Origin: Deltaproteobacteria bacterium
GTDB lineage: Bacteria > Acidobacteriota > Thermoanaerobaculia > Multivoradales > JAHZIX01
Assembly: GCA_022601195.1 (NCBI GenBank)
Contig: JAHZIX010000047.1
Coordinates: forward strand, 1-47,845
Reading direction: 5' to 3'
Length of the DNA stretch: 47,845 nucleotides
The notes under the pieces were generated by a model that ran no database searches, had not been told where the DNA came from, and saw only the letters and a list, made by a program, of their open reading frames with translations. Shown piece by piece: positions 25,604-34,575 of this stretch; the first letter of the stretch is position 1; each line of letters starts with the position of its first letter. A program made the position numbers and the translations under genes.

Positions 25604-28546
25604 CTAGAAGCGGAATCCGAGGCTGAGGCGAATCGCCCGGGGGCGTTGGAGATCCGCTAGGGACCTAGGGGAGCCAAAGATGCCGGAGTCGATGTCGGTC
25701 TCGGTGCCGATACGGGTATTTTCGCCAGTGACGTTGAAGACCTCGATCTTCGAAAGAAGCTCGATTCCCTTCGCCGTGGGAAGGCTCAAGTTGAGACTCA
25801 AATCCCATTGAAAGACCTCCTCGAGGCGTTCGGAGCCCCGCCGAGTGCGGAAGCGGACTCCCAGATCTTCAGTGCTCTCCTGTTGGAAAGGGATACCGTC
25901 CTCGAAACGAAAGGCGGTTCCAGCGGTCAGCTGGGCTCGGCCGAAGGAAAAATCATAGTTAGCGAACAGTTTCAGCTGTTGAGTGCGGTCAAAGGGGGCT
26001 AGGCCAAAGCGGTTGGTGAGGTTGACTTCGCTTTGTTCCTGGAAATCGGCAAAAGTCTCCCGGCCGCTGTTGACGAAGAGATTGCCCTCGGCCCGGCTCC
26101 AAGTGTAAGAGGCGAGGAGCTGCCAGCGATCAGCGAGGCGCTTTCGCAGCAAGATCATCAACCCTTCGTAGCTGCGACGGGCTTGAGGAAGATTCTCTAG
26201 GTCTACCAGAATGAATTCCCCGAGCTCGTCTTCTCCAAATTCGATCAGGTCATCCCAGAGGTCATTCCACTGGCGATCGACGTAGGTCAACCTGAGATCC
26301 GTATTGGCGGTGAGTTGATGCTCGACGCCCAGGGTGAGCTCATCCACGGAGGAACGCCGAAGGCCGAGGTTGGGCTCCGCTTGTTGGAGAGGGTCGAGAG
26401 GAACGGCTTCGAAGAACTGCCAACAGGGAGAAGAGAGGTCGGCGGGGTCTTGGTCCGCGCAGTCTTCGCTCCCGATGCTTCCCTCGGTGGCTCCTCCGAT
26501 CCATTGATACTCACTGTACCCGGAGAGCTCGAAGGGAACGATGAAAGAGTCCAAGAGAGCCTGGGGGAAGGCCTCGTAGGAGCGGCCGAAAGTCGCGGAG
26601 ATCAAGGTCTTGCCATCGTTGCGGGGGTCCAATTTCACCCCGAGACGAGGAGCGATGGAGCTGTCGTCGACCAGATCACTGCCTTGTGAGGAGCCTTGCA
26701 CAGTCTCGAATCGGGCGCCGATGGTGAACAGCCAACGGCCGATGCTGAGACTCTCGCTGGCATAGAGGGCGAGGGTTTCGGCTCGACTACGGGCGGGCTG
26801 ACGGAACCAGAAGTTGCGGACCAGGTCCGGTTGAAACTCGCCAGAGTCCGGGTCGAAGGCCAAGCAGAGGCCTTCATCGAGGCATTCGTCTCGAAGATCG
26901 GTGTCGAAGAACAGTCTTCCTTCCGTCGAGCGGCCAGTGGCGGGATCGATCCCGGAAGGACCGGAAAAGTTCAGCTTGCTGGTCGAAGTGGTGCGTTGTA
27001 CGTCGAGCCCCAGGCGAAGCTCGTGCTCGCCTCGATCGGTGCGCAGATAGGCCGTGGCTGCCACGCTGGCCTGGTCCCGATCTCTATTCTCGAAGCCCTG
27101 GTCGGTAATTCCGTTGAACACTCCGGAGCTCTGCTCTCCGGGAAGTGGCTCTAGAGCGAAGTCGATGATGGGGTTGTCTCCAACGTGGGGGGCGCCACCG
27201 GTGACTCCTCGGGAGTTCGTGGGCTGTCTCTCCAATTTTCGCTGTTGCAAGGCGGCGGCGGCGGTGAGGACGAGATTCTGAGCTGCCACCCAATCCCAGG
27301 AAAGGCGGGTGAAATCCCCCTCCTGAGAACTTTCCTGAAGAGCGAAGACGTCCCCGGGGATGCGGTCCAGGAAGGAATTGCTCAGCTGCCGCGGCAACCC
27401 ACCGATGCGGTTTTCCGCGGGGGAGCGATCGAAGATAGAGAAGGCGGTAAAGGAGGACCGGTCGGAAGTGAATTGGCCCACCAGAGTCTGACTGGTTCCG
27501 GGGCGCGACGAGATCTTGAGGTCGTTGGTGCTCAGGGACGAGCCGTCGTTCCATCTGGTGCCTTCGAGGGTGGGGCGGAACAACCGGCTCTCAGCCCGCT
27601 CGAGGGCGCCAAAGAACCACAGACGGTCTTCGATGAGGGGGCCAGAGAAGGTGACGGCTACCGTATTGTCCAGATCTTTGTTGGGAGAATTTGCGGCCTC
27701 CACTTCGGGAGCTAGGATCGGTGATTCGTCTCGGTAGTCTCCCGTCAACCCCGCCCCCGCTGCCAGCCACCGGCCACTGCCATGAAACTCCTGACCTCCG
27801 GATCGAGTGACGACGTTGATGGGAGCTCCGGAAACTCGGCCCCATTCCACCGGCAAGGCCGCCAAAGTGACCGCTACCTCTTCCACCGCCTCATAGCTCA
27901 AATTGAGTCCGAAGAGGCCGGTTGTGGGATCGGTGGTGTCCACTCCATCCACCAAGAAGAGATTGTTGGATCGTCCCGCGCCGGAAACGTTGGGGTTCCC
28001 GTCGAGGCCGCCGACCACAGCCGGTAGCGCCAGGGCGACACTTTGATAGAAGCGTTCCAAAGGTAGCTGATCGAGGAACTCCCGGCTGATGCTGGAGGCG
28101 ATGCGGGTTTCGAATCGGTCCAGCAGAGGGGCCACGGCAACGACTTGGATGGTCTCGACCGTCTCGTTAGGGGAGGCTTCGGTGTCCGGCCCAAGGTTGA
28201 GAGTCACTTCGGTGGTCCGGTCGATGAAGACGCGAATTCCAGTCAAGCTGGTCCGCAGGCCGAGAAGCTCGGCCCTCGCCTCGTAAAGGCCGACATCCAG
28301 GGAAGGGAATCGAAATCTTCCCTCGGAGTCCGTTACCGCCTGGGCAGAGCCTCGAGGGCCGGTCAGAGTGACCGCCACTTGAGGTAGGGGCTGAAGGGTG
28401 GGATCGAACACTTTGCCGGCTAGAACTCCGGTTTGGGTGCCTTCAGCGAGGAGTCTCACCGGGGTTCCCCATAGAACGCCCAGGACGAGAGTCCATAGGA
28501 TGAGCCGGCGGATGATCAAGATCGGTTGCCCCACTACCGAGGGCAT
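25604..28546 (-). CDS. TonB-dependent outer-membrane receptor, Oar-like
   Basis: The 980-residue protein has a signal peptide (about 12-35), a carboxypeptidase-regulatory-like beta-sandwich (about 40-120, LAGKVFDPTLQPLPQVAV), a plug domain (about 130-290, with NNLFLVDGVDTTDP) and a long beta-barrel ending in LSLGFRF with a terminal Phe, the usual outer-membrane signature. Such receptors import large or scarce substrates with TonB energy; the substrate is unknown. It begins 41 bp after the Feo-associated gene and is followed at 59 bp by the sigma-factor gene, so it could be co-transcribed with either. An iron compound is a possible ligand from context only. Confidence 0.93.
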   Translation of the reverse strand: MPSVVGQPILIIRRLILWTLVLGVLWGTPVRLLAEGTQTGVLAGKVFDPTLQPLPQVAVTLTGPRGSAQAVTDSEGRFRFPSLDVGLYEARAELLGLRTSLTGIRVFIDRTTEVTLNLGPDTEASPNETVETIQVVAVAPLLDRFETRIASSISREFLDQLPLERFYQSVALALPAVVGGLDGNPNVSGAGRSNNLFLVDGVDTTDPTTGLFGLNLSYEAVEEVAVTLAALPVEWGRVSGAPINVVTRSGGQEFHGSGRWLAAGAGLTGDYRDESPILAPEVEAANSPNKDLDNTVAVTFSGPLIEDRLWFFGALERAESRLFRPTLEGTRWNDGSSLSTNDLKISSRPGTSQTLVGQFTSDRSSFTAFSIFDRSPAENRIGGLPRQLSNSFLDRIPGDVFALQESSQEGDFTRLSWDWVAAQNLVLTAAAALQQRKLERQPTNSRGVTGGAPHVGDNPIIDFALEPLPGEQSSGVFNGITDQGFENRDRDQASVAATAYLRTDRGEHELRLGLDVQRTTSTSKLNFSGPSGIDPATGRSTEGRLFFDTDLRDECLDEGLCLAFDPDSGEFQPDLVRNFWFRQPARSRAETLALYASESLSIGRWLFTIGARFETVQGSSQGSDLVDDSSIAPRLGVKLDPRNDGKTLISATFGRSYEAFPQALLDSFIVPFELSGYSEYQWIGGATEGSIGSEDCADQDPADLSSPCWQFFEAVPLDPLQQAEPNLGLRRSSVDELTLGVEHQLTANTDLRLTYVDRQWNDLWDDLIEFGEDELGEFILVDLENLPQARRSYEGLMILLRKRLADRWQLLASYTWSRAEGNLFVNSGRETFADFQEQSEVNLTNRFGLAPFDRTQQLKLFANYDFSFGRAQLTAGTAFRFEDGIPFQQESTEDLGVRFRTRRGSERLEEVFQWDLSLNLSLPTAKGIELLSKIEVFNVTGENTRIGTETDIDSGIFGSPRSLADLQRPRAIRLSLGFRF

Positions 28547-28587
28547 CGCTGCCCCCAGATCGAAATTCGTTCAGGTTCCGGGGCAGT

Positions 28588-28863
28588 CTACCGTTTTGGA
28601 GAGGTTATTTCAGCAGAAGAGCGAGAGCTTCCCAGGTTCACCAACCCACGGCTCTCGGGAAATCTTCCCTTCCGGGAGGCACTTGGGGAGGAGCTAGGAG
28701 TGGAGTTTGCCGGTGAGTGGGTCGCGCATCCGGTTCCACAACCCTGGCAGCCCTCTTCAGTTTCCCCGGAGGAAGGCAGAAACGGACGGAGGAGGGCCCA
28801 CAGACCCCAAATCGCCACTGCCGTCACGATGTAGAACTGGGGATCTCGCCAGAGGTGGCTCAT
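28588..28863 (-). CDS. FeoB-associated Cys-rich membrane protein
   Basis: The 91-residue protein has one N-terminal membrane helix (about 9-28, FYIVTAVAIWGLWALL) and the motif GCQGCGTGC (about 38-46), followed by a Ser/Pro-rich tail. Small proteins with one helix and a Cys cluster are regularly encoded after feoB and are thought to assist Fe(II) transport. It starts at ATG 28863, 27 bp after the feoB stop, with GGAGA upstream. The tail of about 40 residues is longer than usual. Confidence 0.8.
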   Translation of the reverse strand: MSHLWRDPQFYIVTAVAIWGLWALLRPFLPSSGETEEGCQGCGTGCATHSPANSTPSSSPSASRKGRFPESRGLVNLGSSRSSAEITSPKR

Positions 28864-28890
28864 GAAGCTGTCTCCAAGGGCGCTCTCCTT

Positions 28891-30936
28891 TTAGCTGATC
28901 CCAGCCCACCGAAGGCCGTGGAAGGTCACGAGGGCGCAGACGTAGGCCAGGGAAGACATGTAGATCAATTGGAGGCCGGCCCATTTCCAGCTTCCGGTCT
29001 GTTTGCCGGTGAGCGCAAGGGTCGGCAGGCATTGCATTGCCAGGACGAAGAAGACCAACAGGCTCGCTGCCGTGGCCGGAGTGAATACCAGGCTCCCGTC
29101 GTCCCGTTTGGCGCCGCGAATCTGCGCTAGAACCCCTCGTTCCTGAAGGTCCGGATCGTCATCTCCCACTAGCAGGACGGCCATGGTGGAGACGAAAACT
29201 TCTCGGGCTAGAAAACTGGTGAGGACTCCAACGGTCAATTGCCAGTCATATCCCAGCGGGGCGAAGAGGGGCTGGACCGCTCGGCCGATTCGTCCAGCGA
29301 AACTGGCTGCCTGATTCGTCTTTGCGGTCAGAAAAGCGGCTTCCGCCTGAAGCTCTTTGGCTCTCAGAGGGGTACTTTCCTGGATGGCGGCAGCTTCTTT
29401 CTCGAGAGCCAGAGCTGCCGCTGGGGGAGGCGATTGGGGATAGGCAGACAACCACCACATGACCACCGAAACGCCGACGATGAGAGTACCCGCCTTGTGC
29501 AGGAAGTCCTTGCCTTGGAAATAGGCGGTGTAGAGAGCGGTACGAAGGGACGGTCTCTTGTAGGACGGTAGCTCGAGGACCATGGGCATGGAACGGCCCT
29601 TGAGAAAGGTGCGTCGAGCCAGGAAGGCACTGAGCAGAGCAGCGCTGGCCCCAAGGAGATAGCAACCAGCGAAAATCAATCCCGCCATCAACGGTCGCTT
29701 CGAGAACAGGAGGCTGGTCAGCAGTACATACACCGGTAGGCGAGCCGAACAGCTCATGAAGGGGGCGACCAGAATCGTCGCCAGGCGGTCTTTGGGGTCG
29801 GGAATCAGCTTCGTGGCCATGATCCCCGGGAGGGCGCAGGCATGGCTGGACAAGAGCGGTACAAAGGCATGTCCCGGTAGCCCGAAGCGGCACAGAATTC
29901 GGTCCATGACAAAGGCAGCCCTGGCCATGTAGCCAGTGTCCTCCAGAAGGCTGATGAGGAAGAACAGTAAGCAGATTTGCGGTAGAAAGACCACCGTTCC
30001 CGCCACGCCGCCCACCACGCCATCGACCAGAAGATCGCGAACTGCCCCCGAGGGCAGGACCGAGGTCAACCAACCGCCGAGTATCCCGAAGGTCGCCTCG
30101 ATGAGGTCCATGGGTACCGTCGCCAGGGCGAAGAGGGTCCAGAAAAGTCCCCCCATGACTACGGCGAACAACAACACCCCAAGGATCGGGTGGGTAAAGG
30201 CTTGGTCCAAACGCTCAGTCAGAGTATCGGCGGAAGAGCCCACCGCACCGGAACCGCCGACGCTGTCCTTGAGGGCTTTTTCCGCCCAGGCGGTCAACGC
30301 CCTTTGGTCCCCAATGGGAGGTGCCGAGAGCTTTCCTCTGGAGACGGCCCCTTGGGCCTCGATACCACCGGAGGCAGCTTCATGAACCGCCGACTCCAAA
30401 TCTTCGAGGCCGATGCCGGCCCGGGCGATGATGGGAACGACGGGGCAACCGAGGCGCTCGGAGAGACGCTGCGCATCGATGGTCAACCCTCGACGCTGAG
30501 CGATATCCACCATGTTGAGGGCCACCACCGTGGGAAGCTCGAAAGGGAGCAGCTCGCCCACCAGGAAGAGATTGCGCAGCAAATTTGACGCATCGACGAC
30601 CACCACCAGAGCGTCAGGGCGTTGGTAGAGACCTTCGCCGCGAAGTACTTGGCTACAGACTTTCGATTCCGGCCGGTCCAAGTGAATGCGATATAGACCT
30701 GGTAGATCGATCAACTCCACGGTGGCCGGGGAGGGCGACTGGATCTGCCAGCTGCCAATGCGGGCGTCGCTGGTGGTACCCGGAAAGTTCGCGGTCTTGG
30801 CGCGCAGGCCCGAGAGGCGATTGAAGAGAGTGGTCTTGCCGGTATTGGGGTTGCCCATCAAGGCGACCCGGCGGTGAGCGGGAGCCACCGTAGGCGGACT
30901 CGGCAGGGTAGAGGAGGAAAGGGGTTCTACGGCCAT
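28891..30936 (-). CDS. feoB: Ferrous iron transporter FeoB
   Basis: The 681-residue protein has the N-terminal G domain with G1 GNPNTGKT (28-35), G3 DLPG (77-80) and G4 NMVD (141-144), then the helical domain and a membrane part of about eight or more helices with two Gate regions (CSARLPVYVLL). FeoB moves Fe(II) across the inner membrane with GTP/NTP hydrolysis. The length is at the short end for the family but complete. It begins 7 bp after feoA and is followed by the Cys-rich partner, giving a feoA-feoB-small protein order. Confidence 0.97.
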   Translation of the reverse strand: MAVEPLSSSTLPSPPTVAPAHRRVALMGNPNTGKTTLFNRLSGLRAKTANFPGTTSDARIGSWQIQSPSPATVELIDLPGLYRIHLDRPESKVCSQVLRGEGLYQRPDALVVVVDASNLLRNLFLVGELLPFELPTVVALNMVDIAQRRGLTIDAQRLSERLGCPVVPIIARAGIGLEDLESAVHEAASGGIEAQGAVSRGKLSAPPIGDQRALTAWAEKALKDSVGGSGAVGSSADTLTERLDQAFTHPILGVLLFAVVMGGLFWTLFALATVPMDLIEATFGILGGWLTSVLPSGAVRDLLVDGVVGGVAGTVVFLPQICLLFFLISLLEDTGYMARAAFVMDRILCRFGLPGHAFVPLLSSHACALPGIMATKLIPDPKDRLATILVAPFMSCSARLPVYVLLTSLLFSKRPLMAGLIFAGCYLLGASAALLSAFLARRTFLKGRSMPMVLELPSYKRPSLRTALYTAYFQGKDFLHKAGTLIVGVSVVMWWLSAYPQSPPPAAALALEKEAAAIQESTPLRAKELQAEAAFLTAKTNQAASFAGRIGRAVQPLFAPLGYDWQLTVGVLTSFLAREVFVSTMAVLLVGDDDPDLQERGVLAQIRGAKRDDGSLVFTPATAASLLVFFVLAMQCLPTLALTGKQTGSWKWAGLQLIYMSSLAYVCALVTFHGLRWAGIS

Positions 30937-30943
30937 GATCCCG

Positions 30944-31243
30944 TCAGGGAGAGATGTCTTCTGGGATCACCAGGATTCGTCCGGCGACTTCCTCAGCGAG
31001 GCCGATGCGGGTTGAATGCACTTGGATGATGCAAGGGTTGCCGGCCTTACAAACCCGCAGACGGCAGCGATCCGTCATGCCCAGGGCATGGATGAGATCG
31101 CATTCTTCACACAGCAGGTCGGCGCTCAGAAGGCGGGCGCTTTGCCCTACCTGCAATTGGTTGAGGAAGACAGCGGTGTCTTTGGGTTCCGTCGACCGGC
31201 TGAGGGGATCAGCAACCCCGGTGACGACATTGGCAGAAGTCAC
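30944..31243 (-). CDS. feoA: FeoA, SH3-like Feo subunit
   Basis: The 99-residue protein has a FeoA domain (about 27-95, LNQLQVGQSARL to GLAEEVAGRILV). FeoA is a small cytoplasmic protein needed for FeoB function. The GTG start at 31243 has GGAGG about 12 bases upstream; no in-frame ATG is near, so the first 25 residues are less certain. Two Cys (CEEC) in the middle are notable. It leads the feo genes behind a promoter with a palindromic operator. Confidence 0.88.
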   Translation of the reverse strand: MTSANVVTGVADPLSRSTEPKDTAVFLNQLQVGQSARLLSADLLCEECDLIHALGMTDRCRLRVCKAGNPCIIQVHSTRIGLAEEVAGRILVIPEDISP

Positions 31244-31362
31244 GGCTGGCTCGCCTCCGAATTGGAGGATGGCCGGGCATCGGTGGTGGCCTCTGTGCTT
31301 GCCACTGTGCTCGCTACTGTGGTGGCATTTGTAATGGCGTCCATCATGCGTCTTTCATCTTA

Positions 31363-31396
31363 TTGAGAATCCATCTCAAGTGGCGCGACGAGTATA
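31363..31396 (-). promoter_or_regulatory. feoA promoter with candidate iron-regulator box
   Basis: On the minus strand TATACT (31391-31396) can serve as -10; a clear -35 is not seen. Overlapping the expected start is the inverted repeat TTGAGA-N5-TCTCAA (31363-31379), which matches the Fur 7-1-7 consensus TGATAAT-N-ATTATCA at about 10 of 14 positions. It lies about 120 bp before feoA. Confidence 0.45.
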
Positions 31397-31475
31397 GCAG
31401 CATCCGTAGGAGTTGGGGGAGTCGCGGGCTCCGGGTCTTCTCCCGTCCGGTGCTGATTCGGGTCTAGTGGGGTCC

Positions 31476-32663
31476 CTAGCGAGCCCAGGCAGGCCAGCTT
31501 TCCAAGAGGGTGCGGGAAGCCTGCCAATGGTCGAGGATCTCGGTCATGGAGTCACCACCCAACTTTTCCAGCAGGGCGTCGGCGAGGACTAACGCCACCA
31601 TGGCCTCGGCGATAATGCCTGCCGCCGGTAGAGCGGTGACATCGCTGCGTTCGTATTTGGAGGTTTGAGCTTCGAGGGTATCCAAGTCGACGCTGGGCAT
31701 GCCTTGGACCAGGGTGGCAATGGGCTTCTTGTAGGCCGTCACCACGATGTCCTCGCCGTTGGTGATGCCTCCCTCGGTGCCTCCGGCTCGATTGGTGGGT
31801 CTCTCCCACCGGCCCTGTGAATCCAGGCCGATGGCGTCGTGGGCCAGGCTGCCAAAGTCCCGGCTAGCGGTCAGGGCTGCGCCGATCTCTACCGCCTTCA
31901 CCGCCGGTACGGACATCACGGCTCGGGCCAGACGGCCATCCAACTTCTCGTCCCACTGGACGTGAGAGCCCAGCCCGGCGGGAACGTTGTGAGCGACCAC
32001 CGACACCGCGCCACCGAGGGTGTCTCCTCGCTCCTTGGCTTCATCCACCAACTCCACCATGCGGTGCTCGAGAGAGGAGTCGATAGCCCGCAGCGGGGAA
32101 GCGTGGTCTACCCCCTGAAGATCCTGCCAGCTGGGAGGGGGAGCCTCGGCCCCGAGAGCACCCAGGGAGCGGACGCCGCTGGCGATCTCGACGCCGAAGT
32201 GACTCAGGAACATGCGGGCGAAACTTCCGGCGGCGACCCGGGCGGCGGTTTCCCGGGCAGAAGCCCGTTCCAACACATCTCGGAGGTCTCGTCGTTGGTA
32301 TTTGAGACCACCGGAAAGGTCTGCATGACCGGGTCGGGGCAAATGTACCCTTCGTTGTTCGGCTCGGCGAGGGTCGACCTCCACCGGGTCCATCATCGGC
32401 TGCCAATTCTTGAAGTCGCGGTTTTCGATCCACAGTACGATGGGGGAACCCAAGGTCTCTCCGCCGCGGAGGCCGCCTCGCACTTCCACCGTATCCCCCT
32501 CGATCTTCATGCGATTGCCACGGCCATAGCCGTGCATGCGCAGCGCCATTTGCTGTCGGAGAACATCGAAATCGACCTTCATTCCAGCGGGCATTCCCTG
32601 GAGCAGAGCCGTCAGGCCCGGGCCGTGGCTTTCCCCACCGGTAGTGAGCTTCAGTCTATTCAT
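31476..32663 (-). CDS. aroC: Chorismate synthase
   Basis: The 395-residue protein starts MNRLKLTTGGESHGPGL and holds the family signatures RPGHADLSGG and RASARETAARVAAG. It makes chorismate from EPSP with reduced flavin, the last common step of aromatic amino-acid synthesis. The start ATG 32663 is fixed by the conserved N-terminus; it overlaps the thioesterase gene by 8 bp. aroB lies 4 kb away on the other strand. Confidence 0.97.
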   Translation of the reverse strand: MNRLKLTTGGESHGPGLTALLQGMPAGMKVDFDVLRQQMALRMHGYGRGNRMKIEGDTVEVRGGLRGGETLGSPIVLWIENRDFKNWQPMMDPVEVDPRRAEQRRVHLPRPGHADLSGGLKYQRRDLRDVLERASARETAARVAAGSFARMFLSHFGVEIASGVRSLGALGAEAPPPSWQDLQGVDHASPLRAIDSSLEHRMVELVDEAKERGDTLGGAVSVVAHNVPAGLGSHVQWDEKLDGRLARAVMSVPAVKAVEIGAALTASRDFGSLAHDAIGLDSQGRWERPTNRAGGTEGGITNGEDIVVTAYKKPIATLVQGMPSVDLDTLEAQTSKYERSDVTALPAAGIIAEAMVALVLADALLEKLGGDSMTEILDHWQASRTLLESWPAWAR

Positions 32664-33126
32664 GGGCGGGGACCCTATCACTGCCCTTCGGCAGCCCACC
32701 GACGGGGATCGGTTGGGCCAGATCAGTGAAAGGTTGCAGTAAGACCGCGGGAGTGCGGCAAGGCTTACCGGTAGCGGAGTCAACCCAAATATGTTCCGTG
32801 GCACCGGAGGCGAGGATTTGCTCGTCGCGGCTCACTTCGTAGGCGAAGCGCAGGCCGCGGCTGCCCAAGCGGTCGAGCCAGCAATGGATGCGCACCGTAT
32901 CCCCATAACGGGCGGGGGAGGCGTAGCGGGTTTCGACCCGGGTCACAATCAACAAGTAGCCGAGTTTCTCGATCTCTGCGTAGTGAAAGCCGCTGGCCTT
33001 GCAAAGCTCGGTGCGGGCGAGCTCCAACCACACGATGTAGTTGGCGTGGTGGACGACGCCCATCTGGTCGGTCTCCGCATAGCGGACTTCGACATCGACG
33101 ACAGAACGGTAAGGATGGGAGCTCAA
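32656..33126 (-). CDS. YbgC-like acyl-CoA thioesterase (hotdog fold)
   Basis: The 156-residue protein has the 4-hydroxybenzoyl-CoA thioesterase motif RYAETDQMGVVHHANYIVWLE with the catalytic Asp, then a normal hotdog sheet. Such enzymes cleave acyl-CoA or acyl-ACP; the family may act on phospholipid intermediates. It starts at TTG 33126, supported by GGAGG five bases upstream and a TTGA overlap with the stop of the glycosyltransferase gene. Its own stop overlaps aroC. Confidence 0.9.
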   Translation of the reverse strand: MSSHPYRSVVDVEVRYAETDQMGVVHHANYIVWLELARTELCKASGFHYAEIEKLGYLLIVTRVETRYASPARYGDTVRIHCWLDRLGSRGLRFAYEVSRDEQILASGATEHIWVDSATGKPCRTPAVLLQPFTDLAQPIPVGGLPKGSDRVPAHE

Positions 33127-33839
33127 GCTTGCCTCCAGCTGTAGCGAAAGACGGTCCAGAGAATTTTGTATCCAGCCATGAAGGTTCCCTTGAGGGTGCC
33201 GGTGATCTTCGAGACGCCGACCCGCTTGCGATAGGAAGCAGCCACCTCCACGACTCGGAGGTGGTGGCGCAGAGCCTTGACCTGCATCTCAGCGGTCCAA
33301 CCGAAATCGGGATCTTCCATGGCCAAAGCCTCGAGGCTGGACCAGCGGATGGCTCGAAAGGGCCCCAGGTCCGTATAGCGGTGACGATAGAGCAGGCGCA
33401 TCAACCAACAGGCGACGAAGTTTCCGGCCCGCGCCTGGGGAAGAAGGGCTCCCCGCTCCCGCTGCCCCAGCACTCGGGACCCGATGACCATATCGGCGCG
33501 GTCCTCGAGAATGGGCTCGATGATGCGGGGTAGCTCCTCTGGATGGTCCGAATAATCGCCATCGATAAAGACGACGATTTCCGGAGGTTCATGGCGGCGG
33601 AGGTATTCGAGGCCCGAGAGACAGGCGCTGCCATAGCCTTGCCGGGGCGCTGGAACGACGACGGCGCCGCCCTCGAGAGCCACCCTAGCGGTATCGTCGG
33701 TGGAGTTATTGTCCGCAACGATGATCCGCTGTACGGGAGGTCGAGGCAGATCGCGGAGCACCAAGGGAAGGGAGTCCTGCTCGTTGAAGGCGGGAATCAC
33801 TACGTCGATGGTCGGAACGGAGGATGGGGTGGCGCACAT
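33123..33839 (-). CDS. Family 2 glycosyltransferase (DPM1-like)
   Basis: The ~238-residue protein opens with VPTIDVVIPAFNEQDSLP, has DGDYSDHP as the metal-binding DxD and GSRVLGQRERGALLPQ, typical of polyprenyl-phosphate hexose synthases and related family 2 enzymes. It probably transfers a sugar from an NDP donor to a lipid phosphate at the cytoplasmic membrane face; no C-terminal membrane segments are obvious. I chose ATG 33839; ATG 33857 is also possible, and neither has a clear ribosome-binding site. It leads a three-gene overlapping set with the thioesterase and aroC. Confidence 0.88.
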   Translation of the reverse strand: MCATPSSVPTIDVVIPAFNEQDSLPLVLRDLPRPPVQRIIVADNNSTDDTARVALEGGAVVVPAPRQGYGSACLSGLEYLRRHEPPEIVVFIDGDYSDHPEELPRIIEPILEDRADMVIGSRVLGQRERGALLPQARAGNFVACWLMRLLYRHRYTDLGPFRAIRWSSLEALAMEDPDFGWTAEMQVKALRHHLRVVEVAASYRKRVGVSKITGTLKGTFMAGYKILWTVFRYSWRQA

Positions 33840-33963
33840 GGCGTGATTGTACGTCATCGAAGAGCAGACTCCGAGGGCATCTGAACAGCCCACCCGAGGG
33901 GCTCCGGGCCGTGCTAGACTCCCGCAACTTTCGCTCGTGAAGGGTAGAAGGACGCCAATAGCT

Positions 33964-34500
33964 ATGCCAATTTTCCCCTACCTAGGAAAGACTCCCCGCC
34001 TCGGCACTGGGGTCTTCATAGCTCCCGGTGCAGTGGTCGTTGGAGATGTGGAGATCGGTTCGGACTCTTCTCTGTGGTTTCACACGGTGGCTCGGGGCGA
34101 TGTCCACTCGATTCGCATCGGCGCCCGCACCAATATCCAGGACGGCTGCGTTCTTCACGTCAGCGGTGGCAGCCACTCGTTGACTCTCGGTTCTCAGGTC
34201 GTCGTTGGTCACGGCGCGGTGGTCCATGGCTGTGTCGTCGAGGATCGAGTCCTCATTGGAATCGGTGCCCGAGTGCTCGATGGGGCCGTGCTGGAAGAGG
34301 GCTCTCAAGTGGCGGCAGGAGCAGTGGTGGCTCCCGGTACACGGGTTCCCTCCGGCCATCTGGTGATGGGGGTGCCCGCTCGGGTGGTGCGCCCTTTGTC
34401 AACCGAGGAACAAGACGCCATTATCGACAATGCGGAGCGCTACGTAGAGCTCAAGGAGACGTACCGGCGGTCCCTAGGGCGGGAAGCGGATTTGCCCTGA
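33964..34500 (+). CDS. Gamma-class carbonic anhydrase-like protein
   Basis: The 178-residue protein is a left-handed beta-helix made of hexapeptide repeats (VVVGDVEIGSDSSLWF, VLIGIGARVLDGAVL). The three zinc-ligand histidines of the family are present (His65, His83 and His88; VGHGAVVHGC). It may be a carbonic anhydrase or one of the many related YrdA-type proteins without proven activity. Start ATG 33964 has AAGGA some distance upstream. It is divergent from the glycosyltransferase and 75 bp before aspS. Confidence 0.9.
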   Translation: MPIFPYLGKTPRLGTGVFIAPGAVVVGDVEIGSDSSLWFHTVARGDVHSIRIGARTNIQDGCVLHVSGGSHSLTLGSQVVVGHGAVVHGCVVEDRVLIGIGARVLDGAVLEEGSQVAAGAVVAPGTRVPSGHLVMGVPARVVRPLSTEEQDAIIDNAERYVELKETYRRSLGREADLP

Positions 34501-34575
34501 CGGACCTCTGGCTTGAGATCCCCAGCGCTGAGATTTACCTTGCTGCGGAAAATTGAGAAATCGGGAAGGACTGAA

